In this document: one piece after another, positions 7,589 through 16,903 of the stretch
Numbering within the stretch: position 1 is the stretch's first letter
Layout: the number at the start of each line of letters is the position of its first letter
Source: Clostridia bacterium
Lineage (GTDB): Bacteria; Bacillota; Clostridia; Christensenellales; Borkfalkiaceae
Reading direction: 5' to 3'
DNA length: 61,347 bases
NCBI GenBank assembly: GCA_900767815.1
Contig: CAAGAM010000221.1
Coordinates: 1 to 61,347 of the forward strand
Notes under the pieces: model-generated
Seen by the model: the letters and a program-made list of their open reading frames with translations, nothing else
Database searches by the model: none
Told to the model about the DNA's origin: nothing
Made by a program: the position numbers and the translations under genes

Positions 7589-10126
7589 TTACAGTTCTGC
7601 AACGACAGCCGTTTCCGCAAATCTCTTTGCCGATTCCAAAGCCTTTTCGCACTGGAATCTTGCGCCGTACTGTTCGCTTGTAACGATAGTTCTTCCCGAC
7701 GGAGCGGAAACCTTGAAAACAAACTTACCCGCTTTGTTTGCGGTGATTGCAACGTTTCCCGCGGCGAGATGCTTTTTGATTGAAGCGATGCCGTTTTTAA
7801 GCCCGATATCGGAAGTGTAGGAAGGAGTGACGAGCAGAACGCCGCCGTTCGACGCGCAAAGTTTTGCAAACATCTTTCCGTCCTCTGCGATTTCGGTTTT
7901 CCATTTGCCGAGATACGCGCTCTTTTTCGCTTCTTCCTTAGCGGGTAATTCTTCCGCCGTTTCGTCCTTGACGGGTGCCTTTTTCACGACGATTTTCGTA
8001 ACCGGTTTTGAGAATTTGCTCTTCTTGTGGATAGGCGTTGCGGGAATTCCGTCGTTATGGATAATCTTCGGCAAGCGGATAATCTTGGCGTCGTTTGCCG
8101 TATTGTCCGCATTGTCGACGGAATCTTCGTCGCTTGCGGCAACGTTTTCTTCTGCAGCTATTTCGTTTGCGGCAACTTTAACTTCTTCGGAAGCTTCTTC
8201 CGCAGGTTCTTCGGTTACGGCGTCTTCGGTTATGGCGACTTCATTTTCGACAGCCGCAGGTTCTTCCGCCGCGTGAATTTCCGTAGCTTCCGCAGTTTCG
8301 GCAGCTTCTGTAGCTTCGGTTGCTTCGGGTCTGGTTTTCGTTTCGTCGGAATCTTCTTCTTGAGCGTTTTCTTCTCCGATGTTTTCGATTTCGATGCTTT
8401 CCGCTTCGTTTACAAGGTCAAGATCTGAATCTTCTTCCGAAGCGTCTGCCGAAACTTCATTATCCGTTTCGTCGTTCGTTTCTTCGTCGTTCTTTTCGTT
8501 TGCGATTTCTTCGGGTTGTTCTTCCGCTTCGCTTACGGTTTTTTCGCTGACGGTTTGCTCTTCGCCAACCGTTTCGTCGGCAGCGTCGCCTTTAACCTCT
8601 TCGGCTACTTCGCTTTCTGTTTCGCGAGTATCTTCGGCGATTTCTTCCGAAACGGGTTCGGCATTATCCGCCGCGATTTCTTCCGCTTCTTTTTCCACCG
8701 TCGCGACTTCCGAAACGACTTCTTCGCGGTTTTGTTCGTCAACAATGCTCATGCCGCGTTCAAGGTCGTCGAGAGCGTTAGCCGCGCCGTCTTCGGGCTG
8801 TTTTTCGGCGAGAAAGGTTTCTTCTTCGGGTTGTTCCTCGGTGAGAGTAGTCTCTTCTTCGGTTTGTTTTTCGGCGAGAGTAGTCTCTTCTTCGGTTTGT
8901 TCTTCGGTGAGTGCGGTCTCTTCATCGGGTTGTTTTTCGGTGAGAGTAGCCGTGGTTTCGGGAGCGACTGCTTCTTCCGTTGCCGATAAGGTAACTTCGG
9001 GTTTGGAGCGTTCCGCTTCGTCGTCGATCGTTTCGGATTCCTTGATTACCGAATCGATATATTCGCCTGCAATCTTTTCTTCGTCCGAAGTTTTGATGAT
9101 TTCTTTAACTTCTTCCGTTTCCTCGTCGTTTACGTCGGACGCGGCGGGCGAACCGTATTTAACTCTTGCTTCGGTTGCCGCGCGGGTTGCCTCGAGCGTT
9201 TGTTTGCGCGCCGCCGAATCTTCTCTTGCGGAATTTACCGCCTCGATACGGTCGCGCTCATACTGAATGCGAAGATTCTGCGCTTCGATGTATTCGTTTT
9301 TGGCTTTTTCCACGTCGTCTTCGGCAAGCCTTAATCTCGCGTCTTTTTCAAGCTCTTCCTGTTTGCGGAATTCTTCAAGTATTTCGTCCGCTTCGCGGGA
9401 GCTGATTCTTATCTTCGTATGTTCGAGCTTGTCGAGTTCGGTTTCGAGGTTTCTTATCTCCTTGGTTTTTGCGTTGATGTCCGCTTCGTAATCGTTTTTG
9501 ACGAAAGCATATTCGTCTCCGAGTTTTTTAAGCTCGGCGTTGTATTTTTCGTCTCTCGCGATTTTTTCCGTGCGCATTTCCGCAAATCTCTCGGCGAGGT
9601 CGGAATGCTCCGCTTCCGCCTTGGCAAACTCCGCTTTCAGAGCTTCGAGTTCTTCGGATTTGATGTTTTTCTTCGTCATGCGGAGAGAGAGATCGCGGAG
9701 GTTCTCGTTAAGATCGTTGAGCTTTTCGCTCGTAACGAAAAACTCCCTGTCTTCCTTTCCGTAAGCGTTCGCATAATTTTCTTTGACCGTTCTTACCGAT
9801 CTGTTATAATCGAGCTGACGTTTGTTTAATTCGTGACGGGCTTTGCCGATTTCCTCGTTCTTTTCGTTGAGAGCCTTTTTTATCTTGTAAATTTTCTCTT
9901 CCGTAGCGATAAACTGCTTTATCCGCTCCCTTTTATTTTTCTTGCCGGGACGGCAAAGAGCGACGATGAGAACGACTATGAGAGCCAGGGCGAGAACGCC
10001 TACAAGGATCATCTGCCACATTTCGATATTAAAACCTAAAATTTCGACGAGCGAACTTCTCATCGCTTCCAAAGGTTCGGTGATAAAAGATGCGCCGATC
10101 AACATCGAAGAAATAATCTTTCCCAT
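7589..10126 (-). CDS. membrane-anchored coiled-coil protein with acidic linker and C-terminal tandem DUF1508 (YegP-like) units
   Basis: 845 residues. One transmembrane segment at about 36-58 (ILVGVLALALIVVLIVAL) is followed by a basic stretch, then a long charged coiled coil (about 70-330). Next is a very acidic Glu/Thr/Ala-rich low-complexity region (about 340-720) with near-repeats such as EEQTEEETTLAEKQ. The C-terminus (about 745-845) holds two YegP/DUF1508-like units: GKWKTEIAEDGKMFAKLCAS...SDIGLKNGIASIKKH and GKFVFKVSAPSGRTIVTSEQY...CEKALESAKR. The bulk is presumably cytoplasmic. SD GAGGT precedes ATG 10126. It is monocistronic with its own promoter and terminator. A cell-envelope or scaffold role is inference. 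Confidence 0.75.
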   Translation of the reverse strand: MGKIISSMLIGASFITEPLEAMRSSLVEILGFNIEMWQMILVGVLALALIVVLIVALCRPGKKNKRERIKQFIATEEKIYKIKKALNEKNEEIGKARHELNKRQLDYNRSVRTVKENYANAYGKEDREFFVTSEKLNDLNENLRDLSLRMTKKNIKSEELEALKAEFAKAEAEHSDLAERFAEMRTEKIARDEKYNAELKKLGDEYAFVKNDYEADINAKTKEIRNLETELDKLEHTKIRISSREADEILEEFRKQEELEKDARLRLAEDDVEKAKNEYIEAQNLRIQYERDRIEAVNSAREDSAARKQTLEATRAATEARVKYGSPAASDVNDEETEEVKEIIKTSDEEKIAGEYIDSVIKESETIDDEAERSKPEVTLSATEEAVAPETTATLTEKQPDEETALTEEQTEEETTLAEKQTEEETTLTEEQPEEETFLAEKQPEDGAANALDDLERGMSIVDEQNREEVVSEVATVEKEAEEIAADNAEPVSEEIAEDTRETESEVAEEVKGDAADETVGEEQTVSEKTVSEAEEQPEEIANEKNDEETNDETDNEVSADASEEDSDLDLVNEAESIEIENIGEENAQEEDSDETKTRPEATEATEAAETAEATEIHAAEEPAAVENEVAITEDAVTEEPAEEASEEVKVAANEIAAEENVAASDEDSVDNADNTANDAKIIRLPKIIHNDGIPATPIHKKSKFSKPVTKIVVKKAPVKDETAEELPAKEEAKKSAYLGKWKTEIAEDGKMFAKLCASNGGVLLVTPSYTSDIGLKNGIASIKKHLAAGNVAITANKAGKFVFKVSAPSGRTIVTSEQYGARFQCEKALESAKRFAETAVVAEL

Positions 10127-10183
10127 AGTTTTTACCTCAACAAAAATGCATTATTTCAAATTTTTTATTTAAAATATAATTAT

Positions 10184-10212
10184 ATTTTAAAGCAAAACGT
10201 AACCATTGTCAA
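10184..10212 (-). promoter_or_regulatory. SigA-type promoter of the coiled-coil gene
   Basis: Minus strand TTGACA (10207-10212), 17-bp spacer, TAAAAT (10184-10189), about 58 bp before the ATG. Confidence 0.75.
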
Positions 10213-10251
10213 CTAAAAACAAGTAAATATCATAAATCATACAAAAATATT

Positions 10252-10279
10252 TTGAAAAAAAAGACGATTGTGCTATAAT
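10252..10279 (+). promoter_or_regulatory. SigA-type promoter of the flavoprotein operon
   Basis: TTGAAA (10252-10257), 16-bp spacer, TATAAT (10274-10279), 67 bp before the ATG at 10346. Confidence 0.65.
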
Positions 10280-10345
10280 ACGGTTGAAAAACACGATGGT
10301 GTAAGAATTTTAATCGGCTACGAGAGGTGAAAACGAGAGGTGAAT

Positions 10346-11554
10346 ATGAAAAAATACAAGGCGGCGATAATAGGCGGCGGCTTTTCGGGGCTTACCGCCG
10401 CGATTAAGCTTTCCGAAAACTTAGGAGGCGGTAACGTTATCGTTTTAGAGAAGAACGACAGAACGGGAAAAAAAATAGTCGCGACGGGCAACGGGAGAGG
10501 GAATATCACCAATCTTGAGCTTTCGGCGGCTAATTATCATTCCGTCGGCGGGGACGAAAATCTCATCGCTGTCGAAAAATACGGCAATAAGTCGATTATC
10601 TCCTTCTTTTCGTCTCTCGGAGTGTCGGTTAGCGCGGAGGGGAACAGAGTTTATCCGTCGAGCATGCAGGCGTCGTCCCTTCTCGATATGATGAGGCTCA
10701 GGCTCGGTTATCTGAAAACCGAGATTGCAACTTTGTCGGAATGTCTCGATATCAAACCGCAAAAGAACGGTTTCTGCCTTAAAACGACGGGCGAAGACGT
10801 TTTTAGCGAAAGAGTAATCTTCGCCGCGGGCGGAAAGGCGGGAAAACAATACGGCACGGACGGAACGGCTTTTTCGCTTCTGCAAAAACTCGGCGTTAAA
10901 ATAACGGGGCTGTATCCCGCGATCGTGCAGCTTAAAACGGACACCGATTACATAAGGGGATTAAAGAACTTGAAAGAAAAGGCTTTGGTTTCCGCATACG
11001 ACGGGGATAAATTTTTAAAGAGTTTTTACGGCGACGTGCTTTTCACCGATTACGGCGTGAGCGGCAACGCGACGTTTTATCTTTCGTCATATCTCACGGG
11101 CGCGAAAAATCCGGTGCTTAAAATAGAATTTACGGACAAAACGGAGAGCGAACTTTACGAATTTCTCGTTGAAAAGGTTAAAAATCTGCCGTATATCACC
11201 GCGGACGACCTTCTGACGGGTGTTGTGAACAAACAGATAGGGCGCGCGATAGTGAAAAGGAGCGGCGCGGGCGATACGTCGGATAAATCGCTTGAAAAAA
11301 TCGCGAAAACGGCTAAAAACTTCACTCTGAACGTCCGCGGAACGCTCGGGTTCGATTACGCGCAGGTTACGCGCGGCGGCGTTTCGTGGAAGGAACTGGA
11401 CGAAAATTTTGAATGTAAAAGGGTAAGAGGCTTGTTCGTGACGGGCGAAGCCGTAGACGTTGACGGCGATTGCGGCGGGTATAATCTTCAGTGGGCGTTT
11501 TCGTCCGCAATGGTCGCCGCGGACAAAATAATCGACGAAAACAAACGCGGATAA
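10346..11554 (+). CDS. NAD(P)/FAD-dependent oxidoreductase, HI0933/BaiN family
   Basis: 402 residues. The N-terminal dinucleotide-binding motif is AAIIGGGFSGLTAAIKL (residues 6-22), followed by VIVLEKNDRTGKKIVATGNGRGN, the family's second motif. The C-terminus has VRGLFVTGEAVDVDGDCGGYNLQWAFSSA, the conserved FAD-binding end. It is a cytoplasmic flavoprotein; the family includes bile-acid-modifying BaiN in gut clostridia, but the substrate here cannot be inferred. ATG 10346 is preferred to GTG 10340 because GAGAGG then has proper spacing. Another flavoprotein starts 18 bp after it. Confidence 0.85.
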   Translation: MKKYKAAIIGGGFSGLTAAIKLSENLGGGNVIVLEKNDRTGKKIVATGNGRGNITNLELSAANYHSVGGDENLIAVEKYGNKSIISFFSSLGVSVSAEGNRVYPSSMQASSLLDMMRLRLGYLKTEIATLSECLDIKPQKNGFCLKTTGEDVFSERVIFAAGGKAGKQYGTDGTAFSLLQKLGVKITGLYPAIVQLKTDTDYIRGLKNLKEKALVSAYDGDKFLKSFYGDVLFTDYGVSGNATFYLSSYLTGAKNPVLKIEFTDKTESELYEFLVEKVKNLPYITADDLLTGVVNKQIGRAIVKRSGAGDTSDKSLEKIAKTAKNFTLNVRGTLGFDYAQVTRGGVSWKELDENFECKRVRGLFVTGEAVDVDGDCGGYNLQWAFSSAMVAADKIIDENKRG

Positions 11555-11572
11555 CAGGCGAAAAAGGTAAAA

Positions 11573-13093
11573 ATGAAAACAGACAACATTAAAATGCCGA
11601 TAACGGCGGGCGAAAAGGAAGTAAAACGGGAAGCCGAAAAGCGTGCGAAAATAAAAAACGCGTCGTATTTCCGCATACTCAAAAAATCGCTCGACGCGCG
11701 CGACAAAAATAATATAAAATATATATACTCCGTCGAAATAGGCGAAAAAGAAGAAATCGAAACGTTTAAGCCAAAGCTTCAATCGGCGGAAAAACCCGTT
11801 AAAGTTATAATCGCGGGGTTCGGCCCCGCGGGGATTTTCTGTGCGTTATACCTCGCGAGGGCGGGTTTCAACCCCGTTGTTTTAGAGCGCGGGAAATGCG
11901 TTGACGAGAGGCAAAAGTCGGTCTATAAGTTCGTTAACGACGGTTTTTTGGATGTAAACAGCAACATTCAGTTCGGCGAAGGCGGCGCGGGAACCTTTTC
12001 GGACGGCAAGCTTAATACGGGCGTTAATCACCCGCTGATTAAAACCGTTTTAAGAGATTTCGTCGAACACGGCGCGCCGGACGATATCGAATATCTCGCC
12101 AAGCCGCATATCGGGAGCGACAGGCTTCCTTCAACGGTGAAGAGCATCAGAGAAGAAATCGAAAGGCTCGGCGGTAAGGTTTTGTTTTCGCATAAGCTCG
12201 AAAAACTCAACATCGAAAACGGCAAGGCGGTTTCGGTTGTCGCAAACGGCGTTGAAATGGAAGCGGACGCCGTTGTGCTTGCGATAGGGCATAGCGCGCG
12301 CGATACCTTTTACGAGCTTTTGTCCGAAGGCGTTACGATGGAAAGAAAGGCTTTCGCGATGGGCGTGAGAATAGAGCATCTGCAAAGGGATATCGATCTC
12401 GCGCAGTACGGCGGGAAATACGCGGGGAAGCTGCCTGCGGCGGATTATCGTCTTGCGAGCCATAAAGGCAGCCGAGGGGTGTTCACTTTCTGCATGTGTC
12501 CCGGGGGGTACGTCATGCCGTCCGCGTCGGAAGAAGGCATGGTCGTTACGAACGGAATGAGCTTATATGCAAGAGACGGCGAAAATGCGAACAGCGCGGT
12601 TTTGTGCGAAATTTATCCTACGGATTTTTACGACGGAACGCTCGGCGGCGTCGAGCTTCAGCGCGAACTCGAAAAGGCGGCTTTCAGGCTCGGCGGCGGC
12701 GACTACAAAGCCCCCGTGCAGACGGTGAAAGACTTCTTCGAGAACAGGCGTTCAAACGCCTTTTCGCGCGTTAAACCGACTTATAGCCGCGGATATGAGT
12801 TTTCAGACCTCTCGGAAGGGCTTCCGGAATTCATGTCCGAAAATCTGAAAATCGGCATAAAGGACATGGACGGAAAGCTTAAAGGGTTTGCGGCGGACGG
12901 AGCCGTTCTGACGGGTTTCGAAACCCGTTCTTCAAGCCCAGTGAGAATTTTGCGCGGCGAAAACATGCAGAGCGTAAACGTTGAAAATTTATACCCCTGC
13001 GGCGAAGGCTGCGGCTATGCGGGCGGCATTATGAGTGCGGCTGTGGACGGGATAAAGACGGCAATCGCGATTGCCGCAAAGTTCGGCGGATGA
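11573..13093 (+). CDS. FAD-dependent dehydrogenase, COG2509 family
   Basis: 506 residues. An N-terminal 75-residue alpha/beta domain precedes the FAD-binding motif VIIAGFGPAGIFCALYLARAG (about 77-97). The segment NIQFGEGGAGTFSDGKLNTG is strongly conserved in this uncharacterised family, as is NLYPCGEGCGYAGGIMSAAVDG at the C-terminus. The length is typical. It is co-oriented with the BaiN-like gene and probably in one transcript; a terminator follows at 13231-13262. The substrate is unknown. The 13094-13355 gap otherwise holds only the leader of the next gene. Confidence 0.85.
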   Translation: MKTDNIKMPITAGEKEVKREAEKRAKIKNASYFRILKKSLDARDKNNIKYIYSVEIGEKEEIETFKPKLQSAEKPVKVIIAGFGPAGIFCALYLARAGFNPVVLERGKCVDERQKSVYKFVNDGFLDVNSNIQFGEGGAGTFSDGKLNTGVNHPLIKTVLRDFVEHGAPDDIEYLAKPHIGSDRLPSTVKSIREEIERLGGKVLFSHKLEKLNIENGKAVSVVANGVEMEADAVVLAIGHSARDTFYELLSEGVTMERKAFAMGVRIEHLQRDIDLAQYGGKYAGKLPAADYRLASHKGSRGVFTFCMCPGGYVMPSASEEGMVVTNGMSLYARDGENANSAVLCEIYPTDFYDGTLGGVELQRELEKAAFRLGGGDYKAPVQTVKDFFENRRSNAFSRVKPTYSRGYEFSDLSEGLPEFMSENLKIGIKDMDGKLKGFAADGAVLTGFETRSSSPVRILRGENMQSVNVENLYPCGEGCGYAGGIMSAAVDGIKTAIAIAAKFGG

Positions 13094-13230
13094 AACCCGC
13101 AAAAGCGGTTAAAATTCACAAAATAAAAACGTCGGCGCGGAAAAAATGCGGAGAAAACAGAAACGTCCGCGCGGGAAGAACCGCGGGAAGGCAAAAAGCG
13201 GGAAGACGTCAAAAAATAAGTCGAAAAAAT

Positions 13231-13262
13231 AAAGCCGAAAATGCAAATTGCGGCTTTTTTTT
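13231..13262 (+). terminator. rho-independent terminator
   Basis: AAAGCCG (13231-13237) pairs with CGGCTTT (13251-13257), followed by T-rich sequence to 13262. It ends the two-flavoprotein transcript. Confidence 0.7.
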
Positions 13263-13355
13263 GTTTACTTTTTCGGTTTTTTACTATATAATAGATTATA
13301 CTTATAAAACAGTTTGTCATTTTAAAACATTTCGGACATTTTTTCGGAGACGCAA

Positions 13356-13970
13356 ATGAAAATCAGATATCTCGGACATTCGTCTTTTCTCCTTAGGGGG
13401 AGCGACAAAAGCGTCGTTACCGATCCGTTCTGCGGTATAGGTTACGACATGGAAAGGGTAACCTGCGATTACTGCACCGTTTCGCACGGGCATTTCGACC
13501 ATTCCGCCGTAAATTTCGTGAACGCGCGCAAAATCATAACCGATTCCGAAGACGGCTTTGCCGCCATCGAATCTTATCACGACCCGAAGGGCGGACTAGT
13601 GCGCGGGAAGAATAAAATATTCGTCTTTTCTGTGGAAGGAATCAGATTCTGCCACATGGGCGACGTCGGCGAATATTTTTCCGAAAGGCTTGCGGACGAA
13701 ATAGGAAGCCCAGACGTGCTTTTTATTCCCGTCGGCGGAAACTATACGATAGATTACCGCGAAGCGATAAAATATGCCGACGCGATAAAGGCGAAAATCA
13801 CCGTTCCGATGCATTATAAAACGGCGAAAAGCAATCTCGATATCGACGGGGTGCAACCGTTTTTAAAACACGAAAAATGCGTCGAGCGGGTAGGGGAAGA
13901 AATCGAACTCACGAAGGAAACTCTCCCGACGGAAGAAAGCGTTTACGTTTTCGACGACAAAAATTTTTAA
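13356..13970 (+). CDS. MBL-fold metal-dependent hydrolase
   Basis: 204 residues. KIRYLGHSSFLLRG starts the beta-lactamase fold; HGHFDH (about residues 47-52) is the zinc-binding HxHxDH motif. CHMGDVGE (about 93) supplies a further His and Asp, and MHYK (about 152) the last His. It is related to UPF0173/UlaG-like hydrolases. Cytoplasmic; substrate unknown. SD TCGGAG precedes ATG. It lies 12 bp before rho and is probably co-transcribed. Confidence 0.85.
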   Translation: MKIRYLGHSSFLLRGSDKSVVTDPFCGIGYDMERVTCDYCTVSHGHFDHSAVNFVNARKIITDSEDGFAAIESYHDPKGGLVRGKNKIFVFSVEGIRFCHMGDVGEYFSERLADEIGSPDVLFIPVGGNYTIDYREAIKYADAIKAKITVPMHYKTAKSNLDIDGVQPFLKHEKCVERVGEEIELTKETLPTEESVYVFDDKNF

Positions 13971-13982
13971 CGAGGTGACGTT

Positions 13983-15479
13983 GTGGCGACAAATACCAAC
14001 AGAACAAATTATACCGAAGAATATCTGCAGGCTAAAAGCATTTACGATTTAAGAAAAATTCTGAGAAGCGTGGGCGGCGTTCCGGGCGGCAAAGGCAAGG
14101 GCGAACTTATTGCGGAAATCATGAACATACAAACGGAACACGTTGTTCCGCCGCGCAGTACGAGGGGCAGAAGACCTTTGGAGATGAAGGAGTTCGCAAA
14201 CAATTTCGAAAAACGCGCGATAAGCGAAAACGGCGACGAGGAAGAGGAGATATCGGAGCAACCTGCCGACGACGAACAAAAGCCCGTCATCAGAAGAGAC
14301 GTGTCTTTCGGCGACGTCGAAAAGCCGGACGTTTTAGGCGAAGAAGATAAAGCCGAGGGCGTTTTCGAGCTTTGTCCCGACGGTTACGGGTTTTTGCGCG
14401 CGGCAAATTACGAGTGTACTACGAAAGACGTTTTCGTCGCGAGACCGATCGTCAAGCAGTACGGGCTTCGCCGCGGCGATTATATAGTGGGAACGAGCGC
14501 GAAACTCCGCGAAACGGGGGCGGCGGCTCTTCGCAACGTCTATTCGATAAACGGGCTTCCGCCCGAAAGAATGCTTAGACGTCCTAATTTCGACGATCTT
14601 ACGGCGAGATATCCGATGGAGAGATTCACGCTCGAAAGATCGGATGCGGAAGACGATCTCGCAATAAGAAGCATGGATTTATTCTGTCCGATAGGCAAGG
14701 GGCAGAGAGGGCTTATCGTCGCTCCGCCCAAAGCGGGGAAAACCACCCTTTTGAAAAAAATAGCCAATTCCATAGGCGAAAATTACCCCAAAGCTCATCT
14801 TATAACCCTTCTTATCGACGAAAGACCGGAAGAGGTTACCGACATAAAGGAGAGCGTGAAAGGCGAGGTCGTGTTTTCGACGTTCGACGAAACGGCAGAT
14901 CATCACATCAAAGTTTCGGAGCTTGTCATGTGGAGAGCCAAAAGGCTCGTCGAAATGGGTAACGACGTAGTTATCCTTCTCGATTCGCTCACCAAGCTCG
15001 CGAGGGCATACAATTCGTCCGTTCCTTCGTCGGGCAAAACGCTTTCGGGCGGAATCGACCCGATTGCTTTGCAACCGCCCAAGAAATTTTTCGGCGCGGC
15101 GAGAAATATCGATAAAGGCGGAAGCCTTACGATAATCGCAACCGTTCTCGTCGAAACGGGCAGCAGAATGGACGACGTTATTTACGAGGAATTCAAAGGC
15201 ACGGGCAACATGGAATTGCAGCTTTCCCGCCAGCTTTCCGAACGCAGAATTTTCCCCGCGATCGATTTTTACAAATCGGGAACGAGAAAGGACGAGTTGC
15301 TTTTAGATAGAGCCGAGCTTGACTGCGCGTATTCTTTGAGAAGACTTCTCGCGGAAGACAGAAACGCGAGCGAAAATATTCTCGACATGATGGCGAAATG
15401 CGAAAACAACGCCGATTTCGTCAAAAAAGTACCCGAATGGATAAAACTTTCGGGCAGAGACAAAAAACGCGATATCTGA
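13983..15479 (+). CDS. rho: transcription termination factor Rho
   Basis: An RNA-dependent ATPase helicase that terminates transcription. The N-terminal Rho-N region (YLQAKSIYDLRKILRSVGG) is followed by a charged linker (about 55-120), then the cold-shock-like RNA-binding domain (GVFELCPDGYGFLRAANYE, about 125-143). Walker A is PPKAGKTTLLKKIA (about 245) and Walker B VVILLDSLTKLARAYN (about 334). 498 residues with an extended linker, common in clostridia. The GTG start at 13983 is supported by CGAGGTGAC 7 nt upstream. It is probably in one transcript with the MBL gene. Confidence 0.95.
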   Translation: MATNTNRTNYTEEYLQAKSIYDLRKILRSVGGVPGGKGKGELIAEIMNIQTEHVVPPRSTRGRRPLEMKEFANNFEKRAISENGDEEEEISEQPADDEQKPVIRRDVSFGDVEKPDVLGEEDKAEGVFELCPDGYGFLRAANYECTTKDVFVARPIVKQYGLRRGDYIVGTSAKLRETGAAALRNVYSINGLPPERMLRRPNFDDLTARYPMERFTLERSDAEDDLAIRSMDLFCPIGKGQRGLIVAPPKAGKTTLLKKIANSIGENYPKAHLITLLIDERPEEVTDIKESVKGEVVFSTFDETADHHIKVSELVMWRAKRLVEMGNDVVILLDSLTKLARAYNSSVPSSGKTLSGGIDPIALQPPKKFFGAARNIDKGGSLTIIATVLVETGSRMDDVIYEEFKGTGNMELQLSRQLSERRIFPAIDFYKSGTRKDELLLDRAELDCAYSLRRLLAEDRNASENILDMMAKCENNADFVKKVPEWIKLSGRDKKRDI

Positions 15480-15504
15480 AACGCGAAAACCTAAATAATC
15501 GGCG

Positions 15505-16131
15505 TTAAACGCTGCTACTGCGGACTAACCGCGCGAACGCGCCGAAGATTTTATCGGTTGCAAAAACCGATAATCTCTCGGGGTGAAACTGAGTGCAGAT
15601 TATGTTATCGCCGAAAACCGCTCCCTCGATAACGTTATCGGGAGAAACCGACAAAACGGACATGCAGGGCGGAAAACGTTCCAACGCCTGACGGTGCGCG
15701 GAGTTTACCCTTGCTTCGTCGCCGAAAATTTCGCCTTTACCGGAAACGGGGTGGAGAATATCGCCCTTGCCCATATGTCCGCTTACGCATCTGAGCGTGC
15801 CGCCCAAAAGCACGTTGATAAGCTGAAAACCGCGGCAAATGCCGAGTATCGGCAGGTTTTTGCGGATAAAATACGCGGCTATGTCGAATTCGAGTTTGTC
15901 TTTGACGAAATTGACGTTGTAAGACGGAATATTTCCGCCGTAATAAGCGGGCAGGATATCCCCGCCGCCGATAAGCAGAAGTCCCTTATAAATTCGGGGA
16001 TTTTCGGGAGAAAGCGAACAATCGAAAGAGAGATTCACGCGGGACAGTGCGTTAAGATAAGTTTTCGGCGGATATTCTGCGGCTACGAGTATTTCGGGAT
16101 AAGAAGAATCGTTCATATGGTATTCGTTCAT
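15505..16131 (-). CDS. class I glutamine amidotransferase-like hydrolase, PuuD/peptidase C26 family
   Basis: 208 residues. The LLIGGGDILPAYYG segment (about 51-64) is typical of gamma-glutamyl-gamma-aminobutyrate hydrolases. The nucleophile is Cys in LGICRGFQLINVLLGG (about 97-112). The His-Glu pair is FHPE (about 184-187). It may cleave a gamma-glutamyl amide; the actual substrate is unknown. Converges on rho, with 25 bp between stops, and diverges from the nucleosidase. Slightly short for the family (240-250), mainly in the first 40 residues. The start at 16131 has only a weak SD. Confidence 0.8.
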   Translation of the reverse strand: MNEYHMNDSSYPEILVAAEYPPKTYLNALSRVNLSFDCSLSPENPRIYKGLLLIGGGDILPAYYGGNIPSYNVNFVKDKLEFDIAAYFIRKNLPILGICRGFQLINVLLGGTLRCVSGHMGKGDILHPVSGKGEIFGDEARVNSAHRQALERFPPCMSVLSVSPDNVIEGAVFGDNIICTQFHPERLSVFATDKIFGAFARLVRSSSV

Positions 16132-16173
16132 ACGGTATTATATAGAAAACACACGAAAAAGGTTAATAATCAC

Positions 16174-16857
16174 ATGAAAAAAATAGGTATGGTCGTCGCG
16201 CTCGAAAAGGAGCTTAAAGCCTTTTTAGAGAAACAGACCGTTGAAATAAAAGAAGAAAAATCGGGCGCGTTTTCCGTTATCGAATTCACGCTCGGAAAAA
16301 ACGAAGTTATATGCGTGAAGTCGGGCGTTGGCGAAATATTCGCGGCGGCGGCAACGCAATATCTCATAACCGCTTATAAACCCGACATAATAATCAATTT
16401 CGGCGTATGCGGAAGCCTTACGAAGTCGCTCGGATTGGAGAAAGTCGCGCTTATAAAGGGCGTCGTGCATTACGCGTTCGACACTTCCGCCGTGGATAAC
16501 GTCGAAGCGGGAAGATACGAGCAGTTTGACGACGTTGTAATAAAAACAGACGAAAATCTGCTTGCAAAAGCCCTGAAAGCGGCGGGGGAAAACCCCCCGT
16601 GCGTTATATGCGCTTCGGCGGATAAATTCGTTGCCGACCAGGACGAGAAGACGTATCTCAAAAACACTTTCGGCGCGTCCGTTTGCGAAATGGAGAGCGC
16701 GGGCGTATTGATAACGTGCAGAAACGCGGGCGTTCCGTGCCTTATAATCAAAGCCGTTTCGGACGGCGAAGGCGGAGCGGAAGAATACGAAAAAACCGTT
16801 CGGATAGCTTGCGGGAAATACGTAAAGCTCGTCACCGCGCTTTGTAACGGGTTGTAA
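16174..16857 (+). CDS. 5'-methylthioadenosine/S-adenosylhomocysteine nucleosidase-like protein
   Basis: 227 residues of the nucleoside phosphorylase superfamily. KKIGMVVALEKELKAF is the MTAN N-terminus, NFGVCGSL the phosphorylase glycine motif, EMESAG the ribose-binding Glu, and AVSDGEGG carries the catalytic Asp. These residues suggest an active enzyme that hydrolyses MTA or SAH to adenine. The frame is open upstream to 15583, but that part is antisense to the amidotransferase; ATG 16174 with AAAAAGG upstream fits the family start. MTAN is the best call; a related nucleosidase cannot be excluded. Confidence 0.8.
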   Translation: MKKIGMVVALEKELKAFLEKQTVEIKEEKSGAFSVIEFTLGKNEVICVKSGVGEIFAAAATQYLITAYKPDIIINFGVCGSLTKSLGLEKVALIKGVVHYAFDTSAVDNVEAGRYEQFDDVVIKTDENLLAKALKAAGENPPCVICASADKFVADQDEKTYLKNTFGASVCEMESAGVLITCRNAGVPCLIIKAVSDGEGGAEEYEKTVRIACGKYVKLVTALCNGL

Positions 16858-16903
16858 AAGCGATTAAAAGCATATTAAACGATAAAAATCGGATACTGAA
16901 TAT

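Noticed and set aside
8379..9266. 295-residue Ser-rich plus-strand frame
   Set aside because: Antisense of the Glu-rich linker of the coiled-coil protein; no SD and typical shadow composition.
13090..13359. 89-residue basic plus-strand frame
   Set aside because: Contains a terminator and the upstream region of the next gene; Lys/Arg-rich without any family signal.
15583..16173. Long N-terminal extension of the nucleosidase frame
   Set aside because: It is antisense to the amidotransferase gene; the MTAN domain starts at ATG 16174 with an SD.
16174..16857. Another pseudoenzyme (nucleosidase)
   Set aside because: The ribose-binding Glu (EMESAG) and catalytic Asp (AVSDG) are present, so it looks active.
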